Below are positions 8,170 through 16,985 of a stretch of 64,000 bases of DNA, one piece after another. Below the pieces are notes generated by a model. The model did no database searches. It was not told the origin of the DNA and saw only the letters and a list, made by a program, of their open reading frames with translations. Position numbers and translations under genes: made by a program. Origin of the DNA: Capsulimonadaceae bacterium (GTDB taxonomy: Bacteria; Armatimonadota; Armatimonadia; Armatimonadales; Capsulimonadaceae). Within the stretch, counting starts at the first letter, position 1. Each line of letters opens with the position of its first letter. The DNA is taken from positions 1-64,000 of the forward strand of contig JARLGU010000008.1 of assembly GCA_031292625.1 (NCBI GenBank), given 5' to 3'.

Positions 8170-9942
8170 TCAAGGAACACTCGACGGCGCAGGCGCATTG
8201 ATCGGAATGAATACAAAGTTCGCGTCGGAGCTAATTGTCGGCGACGCATGGCATGCCCGCACGAGCGCCCGCGCTTGAGACAATGTCCAGGCGCTGCCGC
8301 CCAAATAGCGCGTGTCGATAATAATCGCCCGGAACCCCAGCTTCGAGAGCGCCGCAACGAAACCGGACACATCCGTTGGAAGAAGCCCCTGCCAGTCGTC
8401 AGCGCCCGTTCCTCGAATGGCGCCGTACGAATAGCGAACGTGATGCGTGTGCAAATACGGCCGGAACTCGTCATAGTCGCCAAGTCCGGCGACCGTCCCC
8501 TCGGGATACGGAATATACGGAAAGTTGTAGACCATCGCTCCCGGCGGCAGGCTCGCATCGATTACCCGTCCAAACTGCTCGTCCGAGAGGTATCGGCGCA
8601 CGTACGGATTAGGCGCTGCGAAACTCGCCGGGGACTGGTCGTACGCGCCTAGCACGACGATCGGGATCCATGCCAGCGCCGCCAAGAGCGGCTGCGCCCC
8701 TCGCTTTTCCCACATCGTGGCGAGCTGGTCGGCAACCATCCCCAACGCGCAGAGGCTGCAGAACGAGATGAAGATCGACACGCGATTGAGGGATCGGAGC
8801 AATCCGGCGGGCAGAAACACCGTCGATGTCGCGGAAAGCCCGCCGATCATGCACCAGAGCAGCGCGATATAAATCGCCACGCTCAGAATGAGCCTGCGGC
8901 GGAACGTGATTCTCAATGGACGCACGAGCGGCGCAGCAAGCAACAGAATGAAGCCTATCGTTCCCGCCGCGCCAAGCGCGGCACAGCCGTTCTCATTCGT
9001 AATGTCCGGCAGCATTGACTTATCGAACTTGTCTCGCAGCTTGGCGAGCGCCGCTATGCGGTGTCCGGTCACGGGCAAGACCATCTGCGCGATGGTCAGC
9101 CCGTACTTCTCAACCTCGTTTGGCTGACGGATTACGCTCTTCTCGACGCCATTCCTTGAGGTGTTTGTCAAATACGTCATCGAACAGACGGCAAGTGATG
9201 CAATCATTACCGCGCAAAAGACCAGAGCGCTGAGGAAGATCGTTACCCGCCGCGATCCCATTGCGGCGACCAGCGCGGATGCGCCGACAAGCACTGCTGT
9301 AATGCCGCAATAATAGACGCCATTTACCCCGCAGAGAACCGCCATAACGGCATATTCCACTGCCGACGATAGCGCGGGCCAGCCCCGCTCGCGGATCCGG
9401 CGAACGACATCAGCCCGTCCAGCTTGAATGTCGTGCAGCAAAAGAAATGTTAGCGGAACGGAATAATAGACGGACAAGCCTAGATGCCGTTCAAAACGCA
9501 GGAAATGGTATGGTGCGAACGCAAAAAGGATGCCGATGGCGGCGCTCGTCGCCGGGCGAAGCCCAAGTTTGAGAGCAACGTAAGTGCACACGCCTGCCGC
9601 GAGGGGAAAGGACAGTACGAAGAGCCAGTTCATCGCGAACGCTGGAACAGGATGCGCGGCAAGGAGCAGCCATATCACCAGGTTAGTCAGTCGATTCGTG
9701 ACCTGGAAATTGGGTACAGCGCAGGAGTTTTGCCCTGCGGGGATGCCAACATTCGGATTGAAATCGACCGAACCTGTCTCGACGAATCCTTTAAACTGAG
9801 ACAGTATGGCCAATGCGTCGTGTTGATATTCAAATGGCTTGTCGAACCCGGCCTGGAAAACACTCGTAAGGGCGGGCAGCGCCGCCAGTGCGACCATGCA
9901 CGAAAGGGTAATTGGCAAGAGAAATTTGCGGTGCGGAGCCAT
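8170..9942 (-). CDS. Polytopic membrane protein, GT-C-like, paralogue 3 of 4
   Basis: About 590 residues from the ATG at 9942 (MAPHRKFLLPITLSC), chosen because GGAG lies 9 nt upstream. An in-frame ATG at 9984, right after GAGAGGTATA, would give 604 residues. It shows the family pattern: signal anchor, loop motif PFEYQHDALAILSQFKG...DFNPNVGIPAGQ, hydrophobic segments with LFAFAPYHFLRFERHLGLSVYYSVPLTFLL, and the soluble C-terminal GLGDYDEFRPYLHTHHVRYSYGAIRG domain ending FVFIPIN. It forms a subpair with paralogue 4. The segment 8574-8870 is almost identical to 10493-10789, a likely gene-conversion tract. Confidence 0.8.
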   Translation of the reverse strand: MAPHRKFLLPITLSCMVALAALPALTSVFQAGFDKPFEYQHDALAILSQFKGFVETGSVDFNPNVGIPAGQNSCAVPNFQVTNRLTNLVIWLLLAAHPVPAFAMNWLFVLSFPLAAGVCTYVALKLGLRPATSAAIGILFAFAPYHFLRFERHLGLSVYYSVPLTFLLLHDIQAGRADVVRRIRERGWPALSSAVEYAVMAVLCGVNGVYYCGITAVLVGASALVAAMGSRRVTIFLSALVFCAVMIASLAVCSMTYLTNTSRNGVEKSVIRQPNEVEKYGLTIAQMVLPVTGHRIAALAKLRDKFDKSMLPDITNENGCAALGAAGTIGFILLLAAPLVRPLRITFRRRLILSVAIYIALLWCMIGGLSATSTVFLPAGLLRSLNRVSIFISFCSLCALGMVADQLATMWEKRGAQPLLAALAWIPIVVLGAYDQSPASFAAPNPYVRRYLSDEQFGRVIDASLPPGAMVYNFPYIPYPEGTVAGLGDYDEFRPYLHTHHVRYSYGAIRGTGADDWQGLLPTDVSGFVAALSKLGFRAIIIDTRYLGGSAWTLSQARALVRACHASPTISSDANFVFIPINAPAPSSVP

Positions 9943-10082
9943 CCGAGCATTCTCCATTGGAGGGTACCAAAGCTTGTCCGCCATTATACCTCTCTACATT
10001 GAGGTCCGCTGGACGGACGGCGCGAGCGCGGTTTGCAGTCTATCTAAACCGCGCAAGCCAGGCGGCAGATCAACGGAGCGGA

Positions 10083-11852
10083 TCAACGTAAACGCGCAGG
10101 CGCTTCAACAAGAGTATTAATCGGAATGAATACAAAGTTTGCGTCGGAACTGACGGTCGGCGATGCATGACATGCCTGTATGAGCGCTCGCGCTTGAGGC
10201 AATGTCCAGGCGCTGCCGACCAAGTAGCGCGTATCGAGAACGATCGCCCGAAATCCTAGCTTCGAGAGCGCCGCGACGAAACCGGACACATCGACCGGCA
10301 GCCGGCGCTGCCAGTCGTCAGCGCCGGTTTCCCGAATGGCGCCGTACGAATAGCGAACGTGATGCGTGTGCAAATACGGCCGGAACTCGTCATAGTCGCC
10401 GAGCCCCGTGATCGCTCCCTCCGGATATGGAACGTACGGAATGTTGTAGATCATTGCTCCCGGCGGCAGGCTTGCGTCGATCACCTGCCCAAACTGCTCG
10501 TCCGAGAGGTATCGGCGCACGTACGGATTAGGCGCTGCGAAACTCGCCGGGGACTGGTCGTACGCGCCTAGCACGACGATCGGGATCCATGCCAGCGCCG
10601 CCAAGAGCGGCCGCGCCCCTCGCTTTTCCCACATCGTGGCGAGCTGGTCGGCAACCATCCCCAACGCGCAGAGGCTGCAGAACGAGATGAAGATCGACAC
10701 GCGATTGAGGGATCGGAGCAGACCGGCGGGCAGAAACACCGTCGATGTCGCGGAAAGCCCGCCGATTGTGCACCAGAGCAGCGCGATATAGACGACCAGG
10801 CTCAGGATCATCCGCTTGCGGAAGACGATTTGCAGAGAACGCACGAATGGCGCAGCAAGCAACAGGATGAAGCCAATCGTTCCCGCCGCGCCAAGCGCGG
10901 CCATGCCATTCTCGTTCGTAATCTCCGGCAGCATCGACCGGTCGAACTTGTCGCGCAGCTTAGAGAGCGCCGCAATGCGGTGCGCGGGAGTCGGCAGGAT
11001 CATCTGCGCAATCGTCAACCCGTACTTCTCCACTTCGGTCGGCTTCCGAATCACCGTGTTCGCTACGGCGTGGCGGGCGGGGTTCGTGAGAAACGGAACG
11101 GAGCAAAGCCCAAGCGTCGCGACCATGATCACACTGAAGGTCAAGCCACTGAGAAAGACGCTGAGCTTGCGCGTGTCCAGGGCCGACACAAACGTCGTAC
11201 CGGCGATGAGAACCGTCGGGATCAGGCAGTAGTATATGCCGTTGATTCCGCAAAGGATCGCCAGCGCGACGTAGCCGAACGACGGAGCCAACGCTCCCCA
11301 GCCGCGCTCGCGGATCCTCGCGACGATGTCCGCGCGGCCGGACCGGATGTCGTAGAGCAAGAGAAACGTAAAAGGAACAGAGTAGTAGATCGATAGGAAA
11401 ATGTGCCGCTCGCAGCGCAAAAAATGATACGGCGCGAACGCAAAAAGGATGCCGATGGCGGCGCTTGTCGCGGGACGAAGTCCAAGTCTCAGGGCAACGA
11501 AGGTTGCCGTGCCGGCCGCCAGCGGAAACGATAGAATGAACAGCACGTTCAGCACGATCGCCGGGTTGGGATCAGTCGCGGCAATGAGCTTTTCGAGAAC
11601 GTAGTCCAGGTCGTCAACAAAAGGTAAGGAACGCAAGTTCTGGCCCGCGGGCGCTCCGACGTTCGGGTTATGCGTAACCCACCCAGTCTCGATCAAACCC
11701 TTATACTGCGCCAACATCGCGAGTGCGTCATGCTGGTACTCGATCGGCTTGTCGAGTCCCGCCTGGTATACGTTCGTAATGGCGGGCAGCAACAGCAGGG
11801 AGACGACGCATGAGAGAACGATTAAGTAGAGAAATGTGCGGCGCAAAGCCAT
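10083..11852 (-). CDS. Polytopic membrane protein, GT-C-like, paralogue 4 of 4
   Basis: About 589 residues from the ATG at 11852 (MALRRTFLYLIVLSC), which has GGAG 9 nt upstream. The alternative ATG at 11894 follows GGAGGTATA and gives 603 residues. The open frame continues upstream only because element A copy 3 happens to be open, so that extension is not real coding sequence. Loop motif PIEYQHDALAMLAQYKGLIETGW...NPNVGAPAGQ; helices with LFAFAPYHFLRCERHIFLSIYYSVP; soluble C-terminal domain with GLGDYDEFRPYLHTHHVRYSYGAIRE. First gene of the four-gene array in transcription order. Role unknown, probably transfer or flipping of a glycan or lipid-linked sugar at the envelope. Confidence 0.8.
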   Translation of the reverse strand: MALRRTFLYLIVLSCVVSLLLLPAITNVYQAGLDKPIEYQHDALAMLAQYKGLIETGWVTHNPNVGAPAGQNLRSLPFVDDLDYVLEKLIAATDPNPAIVLNVLFILSFPLAAGTATFVALRLGLRPATSAAIGILFAFAPYHFLRCERHIFLSIYYSVPFTFLLLYDIRSGRADIVARIRERGWGALAPSFGYVALAILCGINGIYYCLIPTVLIAGTTFVSALDTRKLSVFLSGLTFSVIMVATLGLCSVPFLTNPARHAVANTVIRKPTEVEKYGLTIAQMILPTPAHRIAALSKLRDKFDRSMLPEITNENGMAALGAAGTIGFILLLAAPFVRSLQIVFRKRMILSLVVYIALLWCTIGGLSATSTVFLPAGLLRSLNRVSIFISFCSLCALGMVADQLATMWEKRGARPLLAALAWIPIVVLGAYDQSPASFAAPNPYVRRYLSDEQFGQVIDASLPPGAMIYNIPYVPYPEGAITGLGDYDEFRPYLHTHHVRYSYGAIRETGADDWQRRLPVDVSGFVAALSKLGFRAIVLDTRYLVGSAWTLPQARALIQACHASPTVSSDANFVFIPINTLVEAPARLR

Positions 11853-11930
11853 TCGATCATTCTCCATTGGAGGGTACAGGCGCTTGCCCGACATTATACC
11901 TCCGCGGAATTCACCCGGTCGCCGGAAGCG

Positions 11931-12145
11931 TGTTTCAAGACGGCTCATGCCGCCGGGGCATTTTTTCGCGCGCGCCTCGGTCACGGCGGCGATCTACGAA
12001 GCCACGTCGACACGCGTACGGCCTTTTGCCGCCAGCGTCCGATCCCAGCACAGATCGTTAAGCGGTGAAAGCGCTGTGACGGCCCTTTTTCAAAAACGGC
12101 CACGGCGGCCGCGGAGCCTCTTACAAGACCTCCCGAATCTTACGC
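11931..12145 (+). repeat. Element A copy 3 (plus orientation)
   Basis: Runs from TTTCAAGACGGCTCATGCCGCC through ACACGCGTACGGCC, GAAAGCGCTGTGACGGCCC and the TTTTTCAAAAACGGCC hairpin to GCGGAGCCTCTTACAAGACC. It lies about 12 nt beyond the murG stop codon (murG is on the minus strand, so the element is antisense to it) and upstream of paralogue 4. Confidence 0.85.
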
Positions 12146-12157
12146 ACTCTCTAACGA

Positions 12158-13339
12158 TCAGCGGCCCGCCCGCGCGGTTTCGACGACTAGCTTCGCCAGG
12201 TCGCGCGCTGCATGCGGGCGTGCAAGGGTCCTTGCCGCTTCTCCCATTCTGCGAAGCTGGGCGGGATGGTCGAGCAGCTTGACGATCGCGTCGCGCAACG
12301 CGGGCCCGCTTAGCGAGTCCTGGGCGAGAATGGCTGCCGCGCCGGCATCCGCCAGGCGCTGCGCGTTTCGCCGCTGTTCGTCGCCGCCGGTCGGAACAAG
12401 GGGGATGAACAGGGCGGCCTTCCCGAGCGCGCAGACCTCGGCGACCGTTCCCGCGCCGCTGCGCGCCACGATCAGGTCAGCGAGGGCGTAGACGTCGCCG
12501 ATTTCCGGACCCACAAACTCCACCGCATGGTAGCGCGATCGCAGCTCTTCGGGAAGGGCCACGACCGTGGCGTTGAGCAAATCGATGTCCTGCTGATCGC
12601 CAGGCTGGCGGCCGCATTGATGGATCACCCGGCAATGGGCAAGCAGTTCTCCGGCGCACTCGCTCACGGCAACATTGATTACGCGCGAACCTTTCGCGCC
12701 GCCGGTTATGTAGATAGCCGGCAGATCGTGGTCGGCGGAGACGAACCCCGCCCAGGTCGCCGCGCGTTCAGCAATGCCGTCCATGAACCCGTCCGTTCGG
12801 ACGGGGTTTCCGGTCACGACGCTGCGCGCGCGTTGTGAGGGGCCAAGGCATTCCGCCGTTTCCGGGTACGAGAGCGCGATCCTGGCGGCGCGGGGCATGA
12901 CAATCTTGTTCGCCAGCCCAATCTGCACCGTCTGCTCGTGCGCCACGACGGGAATGCGTCTCGCCTGAGCCGCAAGGGCGGCTGGGACGCACACGTAGCC
13001 TCCCGTGGAGAATACGACGTTCGGACGAAAACGGGCGACCGCGCGAGCGGCCTGGTTGATGCCGATCGGAACGCGGGCGAGGTCGGCGATATTGGCGCGG
13101 TTGATCATGCGGACCGGATTGGCGCTGCGCCGGAGCTTGCCAGTCTTAATCGCCTCGAAATCGATGCCGGCTTCCTCGGCGAGTTTCTGCTCGACGCCGC
13201 TCTCGCTGCCGACATAGAGGAACACCGGCTTCCACGTGCCGTCTTCCAGGGCGAGTTCACGGATGGCCTTCGCGGTTGCGATCGCAGGGACTGCATGTCC
13301 GCCCGTGCCGCCGCCGGTTATAAGTATGCGTAAATCCAA
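12158..13339 (-). CDS. murG: UDP-GlcNAc:lipid I N-acetylglucosaminyltransferase MurG
   Basis: A 393-residue protein from a TTG start at 13339, preceded by GAAGAGG 7 nt upstream; no ATG or GTG is suitably placed, and the first residues give the canonical LDLRILITGGGTGGHAVPAIATA. Other landmarks are FSTGGYVCVPAALAA, VVAHEQ, the ITGGAKGSRVIN donor loop and the C-terminal ARSGAGTVAEVCALGKAALFIPLVPTGGDEQRRNA motif for UDP-GlcNAc binding. It completes lipid II on the cytoplasmic face. It is about 30 residues longer than typical MurG and is the last gene of this dcw segment. The usual murC/murB/ftsQ follow-on is absent: element A and the unrelated membrane array come next. Confidence 0.95.
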   Translation of the reverse strand: MDLRILITGGGTGGHAVPAIATAKAIRELALEDGTWKPVFLYVGSESGVEQKLAEEAGIDFEAIKTGKLRRSANPVRMINRANIADLARVPIGINQAARAVARFRPNVVFSTGGYVCVPAALAAQARRIPVVAHEQTVQIGLANKIVMPRAARIALSYPETAECLGPSQRARSVVTGNPVRTDGFMDGIAERAATWAGFVSADHDLPAIYITGGAKGSRVINVAVSECAGELLAHCRVIHQCGRQPGDQQDIDLLNATVVALPEELRSRYHAVEFVGPEIGDVYALADLIVARSGAGTVAEVCALGKAALFIPLVPTGGDEQRRNAQRLADAGAAAILAQDSLSGPALRDAIVKLLDHPAQLRRMGEAARTLARPHAARDLAKLVVETARAGR

Positions 13340-13380
13340 AACGATGCCTCTTCGAGGACGTTCGCGGCGATCCCGGCGCG

Positions 13381-14601
13381 TTACGGCTTTTGCCCGTACT
13401 CCGGTCGCGAAAGCGTTGTCCCGCGGTTCCATCGTCGATCGAAATCTCGCTCCGGCGCAGCATCCTCGCGCGCCGCGCGGCCGTCGTCGCGATCCGAGTA
13501 GCGATAGATGCTGAGCAAGATGCCGACGCAGACCAGGGACACGAACAGAGACGATCCGCCGAAAGAAATGAACGGAAGCGGCACGCCGGTTGCGGGGACC
13601 GAGCTGGTGACGACGCCGATGTTGAGCAGGGCTTGGACGCCAAATCCGGCCGAGATGCCGCCGGCGAGAATGGCGGCGAACGGATCTTTCGTGAGCGTGG
13701 CGATATGCAGGCCTCTTGTTACCAGGAGGCACAACAGAGCCAGGACGCTGATGCTGCCGATGAGGCCGCCCTCCTCCGCTACCGTGGCAAAGATAAAGTC
13801 CGTGTGAGCCTCCGGCAAGTAATATTTCTGAATGCCGTTGCCGACGCCCAGTCCTCCGATGCCGCCTGTTCCGAGAGCGATCATCGAGTGATAGACCTGA
13901 TAGCCCTCATCGGTGTGATTGCGGTCTGGGTGGAGGAAAACTTGCAGTCGCGCGCCGCGATAGCCGGGCGAGGCGTGACTGCCGCTCTTGAGCATCACCA
14001 CGCAGAGAATAAGCGCGCACGCAATCGCGCCGACGGCGAAGAAGTGGCTGATCCGCATGCCCGCGAAGAATAATGCTCCCAGCCCTGCGCCGACAACGAC
14101 GAGGCAGGTTCCAAGGTCTGGTTCGCGTTCGATCAAGAAGGCAAGCACGGCCAAGACCAGCAGCGGGATGAGCGGACCGCCGACGAAATCCTTCATGATC
14201 TTGGGCCGCCCCGCGCACAGCCGGGCGACGTAGAGCACGATCGCGAGTTTGGCAAGCTCGGATGGTTGAACGTGAAGAACCCACCGGCGCGCCCCTTTGA
14301 TTTCCTGTCCGATGTGCGGGATAAACACCGCGATGAGCCCCACGACGGTAATCATGATGAGCGGAAGCGCGGCGGTTTCCCACTTTCGGACGGGTATTCG
14401 CATGACCACGAGCATCACGGCGGTGCCAAGGATCGCGGAGAGCGCCTGTTGGCGAACGAATTTAAATGGGCTGATGTGAACCTGGAGCGCATGGACGTAA
14501 GAGGCATCGAAGACCATCAAAATGCCTATGCACGTCAGCAGCAGAACCACAGTCAGCAAGAAAAAATCCGTGTTCGATTTCGTCGATGCGCGCGTTGTCA
14601 T
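13381..14601 (-). CDS. ftsW: Lipid II polymerase/SEDS protein FtsW
   Basis: A 406-residue SEDS-family protein with about ten membrane spans. Landmarks: LLTCIGILMVFDAS in helix 1, GARRWVLHVQPSELAKLA, LIEREPDLGTCLVVV, GYQVYHSMIALGTGGIGGLGVGNGIQKYYLPEAHTDFIFATVAEEGG, and the C-terminal TGVPLPFISFGGSSL signature. It polymerises glycan strands at the division septum with its partner PBP (the penicillin-binding protein at 20153-22120). The start codon overlaps the murD stop by 4 nt (ATGA), and murG follows 41 nt downstream, consistent with one transcript. FtsW is preferred over RodA from its dcw position. Confidence 0.94.
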   Translation of the reverse strand: MTTRASTKSNTDFFLLTVVLLLTCIGILMVFDASYVHALQVHISPFKFVRQQALSAILGTAVMLVVMRIPVRKWETAALPLIMITVVGLIAVFIPHIGQEIKGARRWVLHVQPSELAKLAIVLYVARLCAGRPKIMKDFVGGPLIPLLVLAVLAFLIEREPDLGTCLVVVGAGLGALFFAGMRISHFFAVGAIACALILCVVMLKSGSHASPGYRGARLQVFLHPDRNHTDEGYQVYHSMIALGTGGIGGLGVGNGIQKYYLPEAHTDFIFATVAEEGGLIGSISVLALLCLLVTRGLHIATLTKDPFAAILAGGISAGFGVQALLNIGVVTSSVPATGVPLPFISFGGSSLFVSLVCVGILLSIYRYSDRDDGRAAREDAAPERDFDRRWNRGTTLSRPEYGQKP

Positions 14602-15923
14602 GTGTGCTCCTCGTCGAGAGCCGCCAGGTTGCGGACGAGTTGTTTAAACTGGTCGCCGCGATCCTCGAAATCGCGAAATTGATCGAACGATGCGCAAGCC
14701 GGATTCAGGATAACCGTGTCGCCCGTTCGGGACAGAGCCGACGCAGCCGCGAACGCCTCCGTCAGCGTCCCGGTTCGCTGCACGCGGTCGAACCCGCGCT
14801 CGCGAACGGCTTCCTCGAGCGCCGGAGCGGATCTGCCGAAAAGCACGAGTTGCCTGATTGAAGGGTCGCCGGTCGCGGCGTCGATCAGGTCCGTCATGTC
14901 GCCGCCCTTATAAACGCCGCCCGCGAGGACGATCTTTGGACCGGGAATGGCCTCCAGCGAGCGGGCGAACGCCACGTTATTGGTGCACATTGAATTGTTG
15001 ATATAGCGGACGCCGCTCACGCTCGCGACCCACTCAAGGCGGTGGATCACTCCGGCGAACGTCGTCGCGGCGCGCTGTATGGCATCCGGCGAGATCCCGG
15101 CGGCGCGAGCCATGCAGGAGGCCGCGAGGACGTTTTCAATATTGTGTTCGCCGGGCAGAAGGATCTCGTGCATCCATTCCTGGCGCGGTTCCTGGTCGAA
15201 ATAGATCGTTTCGGGACCCGAAGCGCTCATGGCGCCAATCGGCGGTTGGGGCACGTCGGACCGCAGCACGAGCACGTCCCCGTGGTTCTGGTGAGCGGCG
15301 ATGTTCCACTTGGCGCTGACATATTCATCCCACGTCTGCCGGTCCAGGTGGTCGATGGCGATATTAAGGATCGCGGAGACGCGCGGCCGGAAGGATGGCG
15401 TCCATTCGAGTTGAAACGACGAAATCTCGGCGACGATCAGAGCCTCGGGCGAGGCCTTGTCCGCCGCGTGGATCAACGGCATCGCGATGTCGCCCGCCGC
15501 AATATTGCCGGCGACGTACGTCTCGCGTCCGTCGGCGCGCGCCATCTCTCCCAGGAGCGCCGTCGTCGTCGTCTTGCCGTTCGTACCCGTGATCGCGAGG
15601 ATGGGCGCCTTGCTAATCCGGTAAGCCGCTTCAATTTCGCCCCAGATCGGAATGCCGCGCGCGTTGGCATCCACAAGCACCGCCGCCGTGCGGCGGACGC
15701 CGGGGCTGGTCACCACGATGTCCACGTCGCCGACCCGATCGGTTGCGGGATGCGCCGCGACGCGCGCATTCTTCGCCCACGCCAGCGCATCGGCCAGTTT
15801 CTCCGGCGCTCCGGAATCGTAGAGCGAAACATGCGCCCCGCGCGCCGCCAATACTTTGGCAGCGGCTAGTCCGCTGCGCGCCATGCCGATAACGGCTATT
15901 CGTTTGTTTTTGAACTGTTCCAT
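14598..15923 (-). CDS. murD: UDP-N-acetylmuramoylalanine--D-glutamate ligase MurD
   Basis: A 441-residue Mur ligase from the ATG at 15923 (MEQFKNKRIAVIGMARSG); a TTG start at 15962 would add 13 residues. It adds D-glutamate to UDP-MurNAc-L-Ala in the cytosol. Domain 1 has the Rossmann-like RIAVIGMARSGLAAA; the ATP-binding loop reads ITGTNGKTTTTALLGEM (about residue 110); NNSMCTNNVAFARSLEAIPGPKIVLAGG and VILNPACASFDQFRDFEDRGDQF are typical MurD signatures of the C-terminal domain. It sits between mraY and ftsW, overlapping ftsW by 4 nt, in conserved dcw order. Confidence 0.95.
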   Translation of the reverse strand: MEQFKNKRIAVIGMARSGLAAAKVLAARGAHVSLYDSGAPEKLADALAWAKNARVAAHPATDRVGDVDIVVTSPGVRRTAAVLVDANARGIPIWGEIEAAYRISKAPILAITGTNGKTTTTALLGEMARADGRETYVAGNIAAGDIAMPLIHAADKASPEALIVAEISSFQLEWTPSFRPRVSAILNIAIDHLDRQTWDEYVSAKWNIAAHQNHGDVLVLRSDVPQPPIGAMSASGPETIYFDQEPRQEWMHEILLPGEHNIENVLAASCMARAAGISPDAIQRAATTFAGVIHRLEWVASVSGVRYINNSMCTNNVAFARSLEAIPGPKIVLAGGVYKGGDMTDLIDAATGDPSIRQLVLFGRSAPALEEAVRERGFDRVQRTGTLTEAFAAASALSRTGDTVILNPACASFDQFRDFEDRGDQFKQLVRNLAALDEEHT

Positions 15924-15983
15924 CTCAGTGTAAGCATCCACTTCATGTGAAACGGGCGACAAGTCTCGCCTGCTTCGGTGGTC

Positions 15984-16985
15984 CTATCCGATAAACCGCT
16001 GCTCCGCCATCATTCCGAGCGCGAGCGCGATGACGCCCGCGATCCAGAAGCGCAGAACGATCTGGCTTTCGGTCCAGCCGAGTTTCTCGAAATGGTGATG
16101 CAGCGGAGACATCAGGAAGACCCGCTTGCCGGTTAGTTTGAACGACGCAACCTGGATAACCACGCTCATTCCTTCCGCGATGAAGACGAGCGAAAAAATC
16201 AAAAACACGACTTCCGAGTGCGCGAGGACAGCCATTGCGGTTAACGATGCGCCCAGCGCGAGGGAGCCGGTGTCGCCCATGAAAACGCGCGCGGGCTGCC
16301 CATTGTATACGAGAAAGCCCAGGAGAGCGCCGGACAACGCCCAACCGAAGGCGGCAATGCCGGGACATGTAAACGAAGCGTATCCGGCCAATCCGGCGGC
16401 CACCAGAATTGCGAGACCGGACGCAAGGCCATCCAAGCCGTCGGTCAGGTTCGTGAAGTTGGACATTGTGACCATCAGCAGCACGACCAGGACCGCGTAA
16501 ATGCCTTGCGGAACATGCACGATGCTTCCTGGCAGGAGCGCCAGTTCGTGCGGCAGATCCGCCGGGCTTGTCGCGACTACGTAGAGCGCGAACAGCGCGG
16601 CGAGCACGATCTGCGCGGCCATCTTGTGTCTGGCCTTAAGACCCAGGTTCTTACCCCGTTTGATGCTCAAGTAATCGTCGGTCAGGCCTATGCCGAAGTG
16701 CGCGATGAAAACGACTACGACGATAAGCTGGTCGCGGATGTCGCCGGATGCCCAGTTTCCGTAGAGCGGAACCGTCGCCAGCAGCGCGACGATCAGGCCG
16801 AATGCAAAAAGAATGCCTCCCATCGTTGGCGTCCCTTGCTTGGCCTGATGCTGCTGGACATACGTGTTGATGGTTTGCCCATATTTAAGCTGGCGAAGGA
16901 CTCCGATAACTTTGGGACCGGCAAGCAGGACGGTCAAGAATGCGGGAAAAAAACTGATAGACGCGACGAGTATGTTATGAATCAT
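15984..16985 (-). CDS. mraY: Phospho-N-acetylmuramoyl-pentapeptide transferase MraY
   Basis: A 333-residue integral membrane enzyme that transfers phospho-MurNAc-pentapeptide to undecaprenyl phosphate, forming lipid I. Diagnostic residues: QQHQAKQGTPTMGGILF near the N-terminus, IGLTDDYLSIKRGKNLGLKARHKM (the catalytic aspartate pair), NFTNLTDGLDGLASG, FMGDTGSLALG and the C-terminal PLHHHFEKLGW loop. Length and about ten hydrophobic segments match the family. Its ATG overlaps the murF stop by 4 nt, indicating translational coupling. Next downstream is murD. Confidence 0.96.
   Translation of the reverse strand: MIHNILVASISFFPAFLTVLLAGPKVIGVLRQLKYGQTINTYVQQHQAKQGTPTMGGILFAFGLIVALLATVPLYGNWASGDIRDQLIVVVVFIAHFGIGLTDDYLSIKRGKNLGLKARHKMAAQIVLAALFALYVVATSPADLPHELALLPGSIVHVPQGIYAVLVVLLMVTMSNFTNLTDGLDGLASGLAILVAAGLAGYASFTCPGIAAFGWALSGALLGFLVYNGQPARVFMGDTGSLALGASLTAMAVLAHSEVVFLIFSLVFIAEGMSVVIQVASFKLTGKRVFLMSPLHHHFEKLGWTESQIVLRFWIAGVIALALGMMAEQRFIG

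Noticed and set aside
11895-11984. N-terminal extension of membrane paralogue 4
   Set aside because: The extra residues are a translation across the element A copy 3 side of the gap. Start codons with ribosome-binding sites exist at 11894 and 11852.
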